A stretch of 17,037 bases of DNA, from contig JAEZLG010000018.1 in assembly GCA_023435855.1 (NCBI GenBank), positions 1 through 17,037 on the forward strand, read 5' to 3'. Under the pieces are notes generated by a model that did not search any database, was not told the origin of the DNA, and was given only the letters and a program-made list of their open reading frames with translations. The number at the start of each line of letters is the position of its first letter. The stretch's first letter is position 1. The position numbers and the translations under genes are program-made. This DNA comes from Bacillota bacterium (GTDB lineage Bacteria > Bacillota > Clostridia > Christensenellales > CAG-138). Shown here in pieces: positions 1-6,382 of the stretch.

Positions 1-190
1 CGACAACCTGCAAAATTCGAAGCTTATAAAATGGCACCGTGTGCCCAAGGTGCAAATCCGGGCGCGACGGGTCCGCGCCGAATTTGATTTTCAGCTTTTT
101 ACCGCTTCTAAGCTTTTCTAAAAACGCTTCTTCATTTACAATCTCTGCGGCGTCGCGCCTGATTTGATGAAATACCTGCTGCGCGTCCAT
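1..190 (-). CDS. tyrS: Tyrosyl-tRNA synthetase, N-terminal part (runs off the left edge)
   Basis: Only the first 63 codons are in the window. The enzyme joins tyrosine to tRNA-Tyr in the cytoplasm. The visible protein has the class I synthetase entry of the TyrRS type: FGADPSRPDLHLGH at residues 37-50, with the ATP-binding HIGH-type motif HLGH at 47-50. This wording is typical of TyrS (TyrZ-like subgroup) and unlike TrpRS. The ATG at 188-190 follows a strong AAGGAGG (196-202) by 5 nt. Upstream lies a leader peptide with four Tyr codons and an attenuator, which independently supports tyrosine as the substrate. The KMSKS loop and the anticodon-binding domain lie outside the window. Confidence 0.88.
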   Translation of the reverse strand, partial: MDAQQVFHQIRRDAAEIVNEEAFLEKLRSGKKLKIKFGADPSRPDLHLGHTVPFYKLRILQVV

Positions 191-209
191 ATGCTCCTCC
201 TTCATAAAT

Positions 210-238
210 AAAAAACGGCTCAAGCTTAAGCTTGAGCC
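210..238 (-). terminator. Attenuator terminator in front of tyrS
   Basis: A perfect 22-nt palindrome (217-238) folds into a 9-bp GGCTCAAGC/GCTTGAGCC stem with a TTAA loop. On the minus strand it is followed after one G by six T (215-210). It lies between the leader-peptide stop (258) and the tyrS ribosome-binding site, so it is placed to stop transcription before the gene. Its whole 5' arm (238-228) can instead pair with 287-277. Confidence 0.85.
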
Positions 239-311
239 ATCATATCCGCAATGCTGTTCATGCCTGCGGCGAAGTCGACTCAAGCCTGCTTCTATAGTAG
301 CAGACCGACTT
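228..311 (-). promoter_or_regulatory. Protector/antiterminator RNA of the tyrS attenuator
   Basis: There are two mutually exclusive folds. Protector: AAGTCG (311-306) pairs with CGACTT (277-272), and next to it GTCTGCT (305-299) pairs with AGCAGGC (290-284), giving 13 bp with a 6-nt bulge. Antiterminator: AGGCTTGAGTC (287-277) pairs over 11 bp (two G-U) with GGCTCAAGCTT (238-228), the full 5' arm of the terminator. The protector and the antiterminator share 277 and 284-287, so only one can form. A ribosome held at the Tyr codons would open the protector, allow the antiterminator and so let transcription into tyrS. The pairings are seen in the sequence; the mechanism is inferred. Confidence 0.7.
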
Positions 312-344
312 TGCATAAGCATAAACTTTGTTCAACTTGCGCAT
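258..344 (-). CDS. Tyr-codon leader peptide of the tyrS attenuator (28 aa)
   Basis: This short gene starts at ATG 344-342 behind a strong GGAGG (352-356) with 7-nt spacing, and stops at TGA (260-258). The 28-residue product begins MRKLNKVYAYAK and has Tyr at positions 8, 10, 16 and 17. Four Tyr in 28 residues, two of them adjacent, is far above average use. It is read right after a consensus promoter and is followed by mutually exclusive hairpins, so its role is inferred to be sensing charged tRNA-Tyr by ribosome stalling, as in the trp, his and pheST leaders of enteric bacteria. The Tyr16-Tyr17 codons (298-293) lie in the loop of the protector hairpin. It is not expected to have a function as a protein. 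Confidence 0.72.
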   Translation of the reverse strand: MRKLNKVYAYAKSVCYYRSRLESTSPQA

Positions 345-374
345 GGAGTGTCCTCCGAAGGGCTTGTTTTTCGT

Positions 375-403
375 ATTGTACCCGTCTTATATGGCAAAAG
401 CAA
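375..403 (-). promoter_or_regulatory. tyrS leader promoter
   Basis: -35 TTGCTT (403-398), 17-nt spacer, -10 TACAAT (380-375). The expected start of transcription is near 368, about 12 nt ahead of the leader-peptide ribosome-binding site. It lies just after the rlmA stop codon. Confidence 0.7.
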
Positions 404-430
404 GCAAAAACAGGCTCAATTGAGAATATA

Positions 431-1270
431 TTATCGCGGTTTCGCTACATAAATCTCCGCGTCAATGGTGACCTCACGGATATGTTCTACTGTAAGGCGC
501 GAGGTGTCCACATGGAAAAGCATGGGCGTAAGGTTTAAAAAATCGTTGAGCTGCTCGCGCGAAACGGGAAGTGTATGAACAACGTGAATTTTCTCAACCA
601 CATCCAGATGCTCTTTCAAGTGTTCCGTCACTCGCGCGGGGGAGTAGGCATTCGAATGAAGCTCCTCTTTGGCGGCTTGCCGAATTTCTTGTAAATAGCT
701 CTCCCCGGGTATGACCTTTAAGACAATTCCATAGGGCTTTACTATGCGCGTGAACTCAGCATAGCCTGCAGGCGAGAAGATATTAAGAACTACGTCGGTA
801 CAGTTATCCTTTAGCGGTATGTTTGCAAGATCACCTACGAGCCAGACGACATCGTTGCCGCCGCGCGCAGCAATTTGTATGGCATCTTTTTCGATATCAA
901 GACCGATTACATCCGCACAAGGGCCTGCAAAATCCTTCAGTCCAAGTGCGTAATAACCTTCACCGCAGCCTGCGTCCAAGATAAGAGGCGCAACGGATTT
1001 CATATGCCTCAATGCGGCTTCGCAAACGGTGTGAAGTATATGGTCATAAAAGCCCGCGCGAAAAGCCCTTTGTCGGCTTTCAAAAAGCGATGCATCATAG
1101 CCTCGGAATTTCTTTTGCGATGCGAAATTCACATAGCCTTTTTTAGCAATGTCAAAGCAATGGTTGTTTTCGCATACGAGGCTCGCATTGGAACTCGCCA
1201 TCGCTTTGCTGCAAACGGGGCAGCGAAGATTCTTTTCTACCCTTATGAATTTATCCGTTCCTACCGACAT
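431..1270 (-). CDS. rlmA: 23S rRNA (guanine-N1)-methyltransferase, RlmA family
   Basis: This 279-residue S-adenosylmethionine-dependent enzyme is predicted to methylate N1 of a guanine in hairpin 35 of 23S rRNA (G745 or G748 in E. coli numbering). The N-terminal zinc site is visible as Cys17, Cys20, Cys33 and His37, followed by the family phrase FDIAKKGYVNF (39-49). SAM motif I is LDAGCGEGY (98-106). Further on, NIFSPAGYAEFTRIVKP matches the SP-AEF-R-LKP block typical of RlmA. The ATG at 1270 is chosen because it puts the zinc site close to the N-terminus and lies 24 nt after the mglC stop. A longer reading would run into mglC. The ribosome-binding site is weak, so translation may be coupled to mglC. 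It seems to be the last gene of the sugar operon, with no obvious functional link to it. The specific guanine (RlmA-I or RlmA-II/TlrB type) cannot be decided. Confidence 0.85.
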   Translation of the reverse strand: MSVGTDKFIRVEKNLRCPVCSKAMASSNASLVCENNHCFDIAKKGYVNFASQKKFRGYDASLFESRQRAFRAGFYDHILHTVCEAALRHMKSVAPLILDAGCGEGYYALGLKDFAGPCADVIGLDIEKDAIQIAARGGNDVVWLVGDLANIPLKDNCTDVVLNIFSPAGYAEFTRIVKPYGIVLKVIPGESYLQEIRQAAKEELHSNAYSPARVTEHLKEHLDVVEKIHVVHTLPVSREQLNDFLNLTPMLFHVDTSRLTVEHIREVTIDAEIYVAKPR

Positions 1271-1293
1271 AAGCCCATCCGTGTTCTTTTTTG

Positions 1294-2418
1294 CTATTTC
1301 TTTGCCAGATATTTCCTCATATCTATTGCTACAGCCATAAGAATGATAGCACCCTTGATGATATATTGGAGGTTGGTTGACACGCCTAACCACTGGAGCG
1401 CAACGGTAATAATCTGAAGCAAAATAACGCCCGTGATAATACCCGATATTTTGCCCGTACCGCCCGTAAACGACACGCCGCCGATGACGCACGCGGCGAT
1501 GGCGTCAAGCTCCGCATTAAGACCTGCGGAGGCGTTATTGGAACCCACGCGTGCAGCCTCAATGAAGCCCGAGAAACCATACAGTATACCGGCCAGCGCA
1601 AACACTAAAATGATTGTCTTCATGACATTGACACCTGAAACGTTGGCCGCCTCGGGGTTTGCACCCACGGCGTACATGTTTTTGCCGAACGTTGTCTTAT
1701 TCCAGATAAACCACATGATGGCTGTTGCAGCGATAGAGTAGAACACGTAGTAGGGGATTGCCACGCCAAACAGCGTGACGGTACCTTTCACGACCTCCTT
1801 ATACGCCTCTGTGAGCCCCGCAATAGGCGCACCGCCGTTGTTGCCGAGGTTCATGTAGATGAGGATGAGGCCGTAGAGCATCAGCTGTGTCGCCAGCGTT
1901 ACGATAAACGGGTGCAAGCTGAACTTCGCAACAAAAAAGCCGTTAAAAATACCGATAATGCAGCCGACTACCATCACGAGAAGCACTACTAAAACAATAG
2001 GCGGTGCGGCCATTTCCGGGAACATCTTACTCGTATATTCGCTTACCGGTTTTTGCAGAAGCGACGCAGATACGAGCATTGACAACCCCATGATGCGGCC
2101 TGCGGAAAGGTCTGTGCCCGTGAGTACGATGATTCCGCCTACACCAAGTGCCAGGAAGCTTCCGGAGGCTGCCTTCTTTAAGACGTCGATGATTGATTCA
2201 AAAGAGAGGAATGTCGTGGAAAACTTAGCGTTTGTGAGCGTGTAGATTTCCACGTAAATTACAAGGATAACGAGCACGATGTAGATCGCGTTGTTGAGCA
2301 AAAAGTCGCCCCAAACGCGCAGTTTATCCTGCGTGTCAAGCGCGTCGTATGCGCGTTTTTTCTCCGCGAGCCTTGCAAATAAGCCTGTTTTAGCGTTTAT
2401 AGAGGATTTCTTATCCAT
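1294..2418 (-). CDS. mglC: Galactose/methyl-galactoside-type ABC transporter permease
   Basis: This 374-residue integral membrane protein forms the sugar channel of an Mgl-type ABC importer. After a charged N-terminal stretch it shows repeated hydrophobic helices, and it has the family signatures GTDLSAGRIMGL, GIFNGFFVAKF, PFIVTLATQLM and NAELDAIAACVIGGVSFTGG, the last being the cytoplasmic loop that touches the ATPase. These match MglC/RbsC-family permeases (BPD_transp_2). The ATG at 2418 (MDKKSS) is preferred because AAGGAG (2428-2433) lies 9 nt upstream. A possible ATG at 2436 overlaps the mglA stop but has no ribosome-binding site. It directly follows mglA and is followed by rlmA. The importer type is clear; exact sugar specificity is set by the binding protein. 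Confidence 0.92.
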   Translation of the reverse strand: MDKKSSINAKTGLFARLAEKKRAYDALDTQDKLRVWGDFLLNNAIYIVLVILVIYVEIYTLTNAKFSTTFLSFESIIDVLKKAASGSFLALGVGGIIVLTGTDLSAGRIMGLSMLVSASLLQKPVSEYTSKMFPEMAAPPIVLVVLLVMVVGCIIGIFNGFFVAKFSLHPFIVTLATQLMLYGLILIYMNLGNNGGAPIAGLTEAYKEVVKGTVTLFGVAIPYYVFYSIAATAIMWFIWNKTTFGKNMYAVGANPEAANVSGVNVMKTIILVFALAGILYGFSGFIEAARVGSNNASAGLNAELDAIAACVIGGVSFTGGTGKISGIITGVILLQIITVALQWLGVSTNLQYIIKGAIILMAVAIDMRKYLAKK

Positions 2419-2432
2419 AACGTCGTGCTCCT

Positions 2433-3929
2433 TCATACATACTTTGCTGCGAGCGTGAGAATTTCTTCTTGCGAGGTGGTGCGCGCGTTCACTTCACCGG
2501 CGATTCTGCCGTTGCTCATGACGATAATGCGATCGCATACACCCAACAGCTCGGGCATTTCACTGCTTACCATCAGCACCGTTTTACCGGATGCGGCGAG
2601 GTCAATCATGAGCTGGTAAATTTCATATTTTGCGCCAACGTCGATGCCCCGCGTCGGCTCGTCTAAAAGAAGTATGTCGGGCGTAGTAAGAAGCCACCTG
2701 CCCACAATCACTTTCTGCTGATTACCGCCGGAAAGCGAGCGTATTTTGGTTTTTTGCGATGGAGTTTTGATGCGCAATGTCTCGATCGCCCAACCGGTGT
2801 CCTTCTTCATATCTTTTTCGGATAGGTATAGATGATGTTTGATATAGCCTTTTATGTTTGCAATGGTTGTGTTTTCCAAAATGTCGAGTACGCCGAAAAT
2901 GCCCGTTTGCCGTCGCTCCTCCGTAATGAGTGCAAAACCGTTTTTCATGGCTGAAGTGCTGTTGCGGTTGTGGATGACATTGCCGTTTTTTATGATCGTT
3001 CCGCTCTTTTTTGTGGCGACGCCGAAAATGGTTTCCATAAGCTCTGTGCGCCCTGCGCCGATAAGCCCCGCAAATCCCAATATCTCACCACGTCGCGCCT
3101 TGAAGGAAACATCCTTAAGGTTGAGATAGGTAGCAGAAAGATTATTGACCTCTAGCACAACATCACCCGGCGTATTGGTTTTCTCAGGATAGATATTGGT
3201 GATCTCGCGGCCGACCATCTGGCGGATTAAAATCTCCATGGTGAGATCTTCCGCTTTTGTGGTAGCGACCCAGTTGCCGTCACGCATGACGGTGACTTCA
3301 TCGGAGATGCGCAGTATCTCGTTCATCTTGTGTGAAATATAGATAATGCCGCAGCCGCGTTCTCGCAGCATATGGATAATTCCGAAGAGCTGCTCTACCT
3401 CAGTTTCAGCCAGTGAGGAGGTGGGCTCATCGAATACGATGATCTTACTGTGAAAGGAAACTGCCTTAGCGATTTCTACCATTTGCCGCTGTGATACAGA
3501 AAGCGTGCGAATGATAGATTTTGGATCAACGCTTATTTCAAGATCGTTAAAGATCTCTTTCGTACGGCGGTACATTTCCTTATGGTCGACTGTGCCGAGT
3601 TTCGTTTTTGGGAACCGGCCGAGCCATATGTTTTCCATGACGGAGCGTGTGTGCACCTGGTTAAGTTCCTGATGCACCATCGCTACACCGCAGTCGAGCG
3701 CCTGTCTCGGCGATCTGAAATCTACCTCACGGCCTTCTAGAAGTATCGTGCCTGAATCCTTCAAATAGATGCCGAAGAGACACTTCATCAGTGTGGATTT
3801 TCCTGCGCCGTTTTCGCCCATAAGCGAATGAACAGTGCCGGGTTTTATAAGAATATGGACGTCGTCCAGCGCTTTGACGCCCGGAAATTCCTTCGTGATA
3901 TTCTGCATTTCCAACAGATATTCGCCCAT
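2433..3929 (-). CDS. mglA: Galactose/methyl-galactoside-type ABC transporter ATPase (double ATP-binding domain)
   Basis: This 498-residue cytoplasmic ATPase powers the sugar importer. It has two nucleotide-binding domains in one chain. In domain 1, Walker A GENGAGKST lies at 38-46, signature LSVSQ at 143-147 and Walker B IIVFDEPTSSL at 163-173. In domain 2, the Walker A site is degenerate (GLIGAGRT, 288-295, lacking the lysine), the signature is LSGGNQQ (399-405) and Walker B is ILLLDEPTRGID (419-430). This asymmetry is normal for the MglA/RbsA/XylG family. The start at 3929 (MGEYLLEM) has GGGAG 5 nt upstream. The ATG at 3941, adding four residues, is nearly as likely. The gene is separated from mglB by about 160 nt containing a strong hairpin, and is followed closely by mglC. 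Confidence 0.94.
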   Translation of the reverse strand: MGEYLLEMQNITKEFPGVKALDDVHILIKPGTVHSLMGENGAGKSTLMKCLFGIYLKDSGTILLEGREVDFRSPRQALDCGVAMVHQELNQVHTRSVMENIWLGRFPKTKLGTVDHKEMYRRTKEIFNDLEISVDPKSIIRTLSVSQRQMVEIAKAVSFHSKIIVFDEPTSSLAETEVEQLFGIIHMLRERGCGIIYISHKMNEILRISDEVTVMRDGNWVATTKAEDLTMEILIRQMVGREITNIYPEKTNTPGDVVLEVNNLSATYLNLKDVSFKARRGEILGFAGLIGAGRTELMETIFGVATKKSGTIIKNGNVIHNRNSTSAMKNGFALITEERRQTGIFGVLDILENTTIANIKGYIKHHLYLSEKDMKKDTGWAIETLRIKTPSQKTKIRSLSGGNQQKVIVGRWLLTTPDILLLDEPTRGIDVGAKYEIYQLMIDLAASGKTVLMVSSEMPELLGVCDRIIVMSNGRIAGEVNARTTSQEEILTLAAKYV

Positions 3930-4008
3930 AGTTTCTCCCATCTGCCTTCGCGTATGAATACGCTGCGGTACGGGCGGTTTGCCCCGATATGTGCAAGATT
4001 TGCCTTTT

Positions 4009-4051
4009 AAAAGGGAGCTGCCGCGGTATACCGTGGCAGCTCCGCTCTTTT
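4009..4051 (-). terminator. Intercistronic hairpin between mglB and mglA
   Basis: GGAGCTGCC and GGCAGCTCC form a 9-bp stem, extended inward by CGG/CCG past one A-C mismatch to a TATA loop. AAAAG and CTTTT flank it symmetrically, so it could act on either strand. Minus-strand transcripts meet it 40 nt after the mglB stop. By analogy with other sugar-importer operons it probably protects mglB mRNA and lets only part of the transcripts continue into mglA, giving an excess of binding protein. The hairpin is seen; the role is inferred. Confidence 0.65.
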
Positions 4052-4090
4052 CACTTTATCAAATGCGTTTAATAAGCGTCAAGTAAAGGC

Positions 4091-5185
4091 TTATTTTCCG
4101 GTGAAGATAGCGTAGGGGATACGGATCTTCGCAACGCCCTCATCGACGTTAAAGCTCGTTGTATCGGCCATAAGTTCTTTGCCTGCGCCGATGTTCTTGG
4201 CAAGGTAGATAATACCGTCTGCCATGCCTTGCGCATCCTGCTTGATGGTACCGGTCATTTTGTTGTTAGCAATCGCGTCCTGCGCAACAGCCGTTGCATC
4301 AACGCCAAACACGGGAATGTAGCTTGCATCGGCAGCGCCTGTGTTGAAGCCCTTTTCGTTCATGGACTCGATTGCACCAAGAGCCTGGTCGTCATTGTTG
4401 GCGATGACAATCTCTATGTCGCCGCTGGTCAGCGAATAGGTGGTAAGTGCGGTATCCATAAGGTTCTTGGCGTTGGCGGCGGACCAGTTACCGTAGAGGT
4501 AATACGGGCTCACACCGTCGTCAGGCTGCGTGCTGTCGGTCTGGTTGGCAGCCGAGGGTACGAGCATCGTGGAGCCAAAGAGCGTATTGGCGTTGGAGAC
4601 CGAGTAGAGGGTGCGACCGAAGGCTTCGGCATTGCCGAGCTCGCCGCGGAACATAACATAGCTGATTGCGCCGTCGCCGTTAAGGTCATATTTCGCCATG
4701 TTGCCTTCAGCGCTGAGGAAGTCATAGATCATCTGGCCCTGCATATAGCCGGCCTCATCCGCATCGGTGCCGACGAAGCAGCACTTCTCGTAGCTGTTTA
4801 CAACCTCGTTTGAGACTTCGCGGTTGAAGAAGATGACAGGGACGCCCTTGTCCTTGGCAGCGTCAACGATGTTTTGAGCTGCCTCATCGGAGCCGGTGGT
4901 GACGATGTTGACAATGAGAAGGTTGCTGCCCTGGGTCAATGCAGTCTCGACCTGTGTGGTCTGCTTGGCCTGGTCGCTCGCTGCATCATAGAAGGTGTAG
5001 GCGATGCTTTCAGCCTTCAAGCCCTCTTCCATCGCTGCACGCACGGAGCCGATGTAGGTGTCGGAGTAGTCATAGAAGAATACACTTACGTTGAGTTCGC
5101 CGCTCGTGCCGCCCTTGGGTGTGCAGGCAACGAACAGGCTGAGCGCCATTGCGAGTACCACTAATACTGCCAGTGTCTTTTTCAT
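4091..5185 (-). CDS. mglB: Galactose/glucose-binding-type lipoprotein of the ABC importer
   Basis: This 364-residue exported lipoprotein captures sugar for MglAC. It has a signal peptide with lipobox FVAC, so Cys21 becomes the lipidated N-terminus. The type I periplasmic-binding fold follows, with family landmarks VIFFNRE (117-123), the calcium-loop motif DLNGDG (167-172), ANND (262-265) and VFGVD (292-296). By hand alignment to E. coli MglB, the contacts Asp14, Asn91, Arg158, Trp183, Asn211 and Asp236 are kept here as Asp42, Asn121, Arg191, Trp234, Asn264 and Asp296. Phe16, His152, Asp154 and Asn256 have become Tyr44, Asn185, Glu187 and Gln316. An extra stretch near 203-228 is also not in E. 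coli MglB. Specificity may therefore differ from galactose/glucose. The start at 5185 follows AAGGAGG by 7 nt; a longer reading only adds sequence before the signal peptide. Confidence 0.9.
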   Translation of the reverse strand: MKKTLAVLVVLAMALSLFVACTPKGGTSGELNVSVFFYDYSDTYIGSVRAAMEEGLKAESIAYTFYDAASDQAKQTTQVETALTQGSNLLIVNIVTTGSDEAAQNIVDAAKDKGVPVIFFNREVSNEVVNSYEKCCFVGTDADEAGYMQGQMIYDFLSAEGNMAKYDLNGDGAISYVMFRGELGNAEAFGRTLYSVSNANTLFGSTMLVPSAANQTDSTQPDDGVSPYYLYGNWSAANAKNLMDTALTTYSLTSGDIEIVIANNDDQALGAIESMNEKGFNTGAADASYIPVFGVDATAVAQDAIANNKMTGTIKQDAQGMADGIIYLAKNIGAGKELMADTTSFNVDEGVAKIRIPYAIFTGK

Positions 5186-5330
5186 GGTTTTTCCTCCTTG
5201 TCGATGTGTGGGCCGAACCGGTCGAAGATATGCGGGCATGGCCCTATATGTGTACTGTAATACGGCGCACATGTCGGAGGCTATGGGAAATCGTCCGCAA
5301 AAGCAATAAAATCATACGGAGTGTGCGACA
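5186..5330 (-). other. Gap between the sensory lipoprotein gene and mglB
   Basis: 145 nt. It holds the mglB ribosome-binding site AAGGAGG. AT-rich stretches and a TTGCTT-like hexamer occur, but no pair with good -35/-10 spacing was found and no clear terminator. An activator-dependent promoter controlled by the YesN-type regulator could lie here, which would explain a poor match to consensus. No catabolite-repression (CRE) site was recognised. Confidence 0.3.
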
Positions 5331-6368
5331 TCATTCGCTGATATACGAAATAAACTCTGAAGATTCGTTGGTTTCGATATACATGGGTATGCGGACAGAC
5401 TGGTCTTTTTGCACAGTAAGCGTATCGGCAGGGTCCGCACCCGTTGCAAAGGCGTATGCTGCATCAAATATGGCATTACCGTGTGCGGGCAGATCCATCA
5501 CTACGGTTCCCAAAATTTTGCCTTCATGTACAGCATCTAGGCCCTTATCCGTACCGTCTATACCCACGATGCAGTAGAAGTCTAACCCAAGCCGCTCCAC
5601 AGCGTCCGCAGCACCCAGTGCCATATCGTCGTTGTTGCAGATGATGAGCTCAATCCTATCACCGTAGGAGGTTAAATACGTTTGCGTAAGCGCTGCGGCC
5701 TGATCGCGGTTCCAGTTGGCAATACCACCGTCCAGCTTTTCCATTTGGAAACCTTTTTGTTTAAGTGTCTCCACAGAGACCTCCGTGCGTATGATGGCAT
5801 CCTGATGTCTGCGTTCGCCTTCGAGCATGATGTATTGTATAATACCGTCACCATTGGTATCTACACTTCTCGGGTCGAGACGGAAGCGGTTGATAACAAT
5901 CTGCGCCTCAAGTGTGGCAGATTCGCGCGCATCGCTGCCGATATAAAGGATTTTGTCCCATTTGAGCATGTCCTCCTGCACGGGTTCACGGTTAAAAAAG
6001 ACCACCGGGATGCCTGCGTCGCGCGCGCGGTCGATGATGCTGCCGGCATCCGTGCGATCTACAAGGTTTACGCATAATACATCGTAGCTAAGAGAAAGGA
6101 AACGTCCAATCTGTTCGTTTTGCGTAGCCTGACTCTCTCCGGCATCCGCAATGGAGATATTGACGCGTACGCCTGTGTTTTCTTCAAAAGCTGCGGCAGC
6201 CTCCATAAAGCTATCCATCATAGCGGAGATGAAGGTGTCATCTCCCTTGTAAATGCTAACGCCTATTTTGATGGCATCCCTCTTAGAAGTATTATTACAG
6301 GAAGAAAGCCCTAAACAAAGAAGGAGCATAAGAAGAATTGCGGTAAAGCGGATGATTGGTATTTTCAC
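5331..6368 (-). CDS. Second galactose/glucose-binding-type lipoprotein, probably a sensor partner
   Basis: This 345-residue exported lipoprotein has lipobox LSSC (Cys24) and the same fold as MglB. It starts with GTG at 6368, 7 nt after AAGGAGG. Hand alignment with E. coli MglB shows almost the whole sugar site kept: Asp44, Phe46, Asn126, His188, Asp190, Arg194, Trp219, Asn246 and Asp271; only Asn256 is changed, to Met291. The calcium-loop motif is DTNGDG (170-175). It lies 14 nt after the membrane-anchored binding-fold gene and in the same run as the kinase and regulator, so it most likely reports extracellular sugar to the kinase, perhaps while also feeding MglAC. It could instead simply be a duplicate MglB for transport. 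The protein family is certain; the sensing role is inferred. Confidence 0.85.
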   Translation of the reverse strand: MKIPIIRFTAILLMLLLCLGLSSCNNTSKRDAIKIGVSIYKGDDTFISAMMDSFMEAAAAFEENTGVRVNISIADAGESQATQNEQIGRFLSLSYDVLCVNLVDRTDAGSIIDRARDAGIPVVFFNREPVQEDMLKWDKILYIGSDARESATLEAQIVINRFRLDPRSVDTNGDGIIQYIMLEGERRHQDAIIRTEVSVETLKQKGFQMEKLDGGIANWNRDQAAALTQTYLTSYGDRIELIICNNDDMALGAADAVERLGLDFYCIVGIDGTDKGLDAVHEGKILGTVVMDLPAHGNAIFDAAYAFATGADPADTLTVQKDQSVRIPMYIETNESSEFISYISE

Positions 6369-6382
6369 GCAAAAACCTCCTT

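Noticed and set aside
191..380. T-box riboswitch before tyrS
   Set aside because: No T-box antiterminator sequence or specifier-loop stem I was found, and the leader is only about 160 nt long; the peptide-leader model fits all the segments.
251..538. Plus-strand open frame of 95 codons
   Set aside because: It lies opposite the tyrS attenuator and the end of rlmA, lacks recognisable protein features and has no ribosome-binding site. The minus-strand leader explains the region better.
875..1417. Plus-strand open frame of 180 codons
   Set aside because: It is antisense to rlmA and mglC, with no plausible start site or domain.
1270..1492. Longer rlmA reading starting at 1492
   Set aside because: The extra 74 residues lie inside mglC in another frame and have biased composition; RlmA proteins begin close to their zinc site.
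2433..3929. MglA domain 1 signature LSVSQ and missing lysine in domain 2 Walker A, as possible inactivation
   Set aside because: Both are normal features of the MglA/RbsA/XylG family, so they do not indicate a broken gene.
4229..4813. Plus-strand open frame of 194 codons
   Set aside because: It is antisense to mglB, whose protein is clearly real. The translation has no known motifs and arises from codon bias.
5186..5330. Catabolite-repression (CRE) site before mglB
   Set aside because: No match to the TGWAANCGNTNWCA pattern was seen in the gap.
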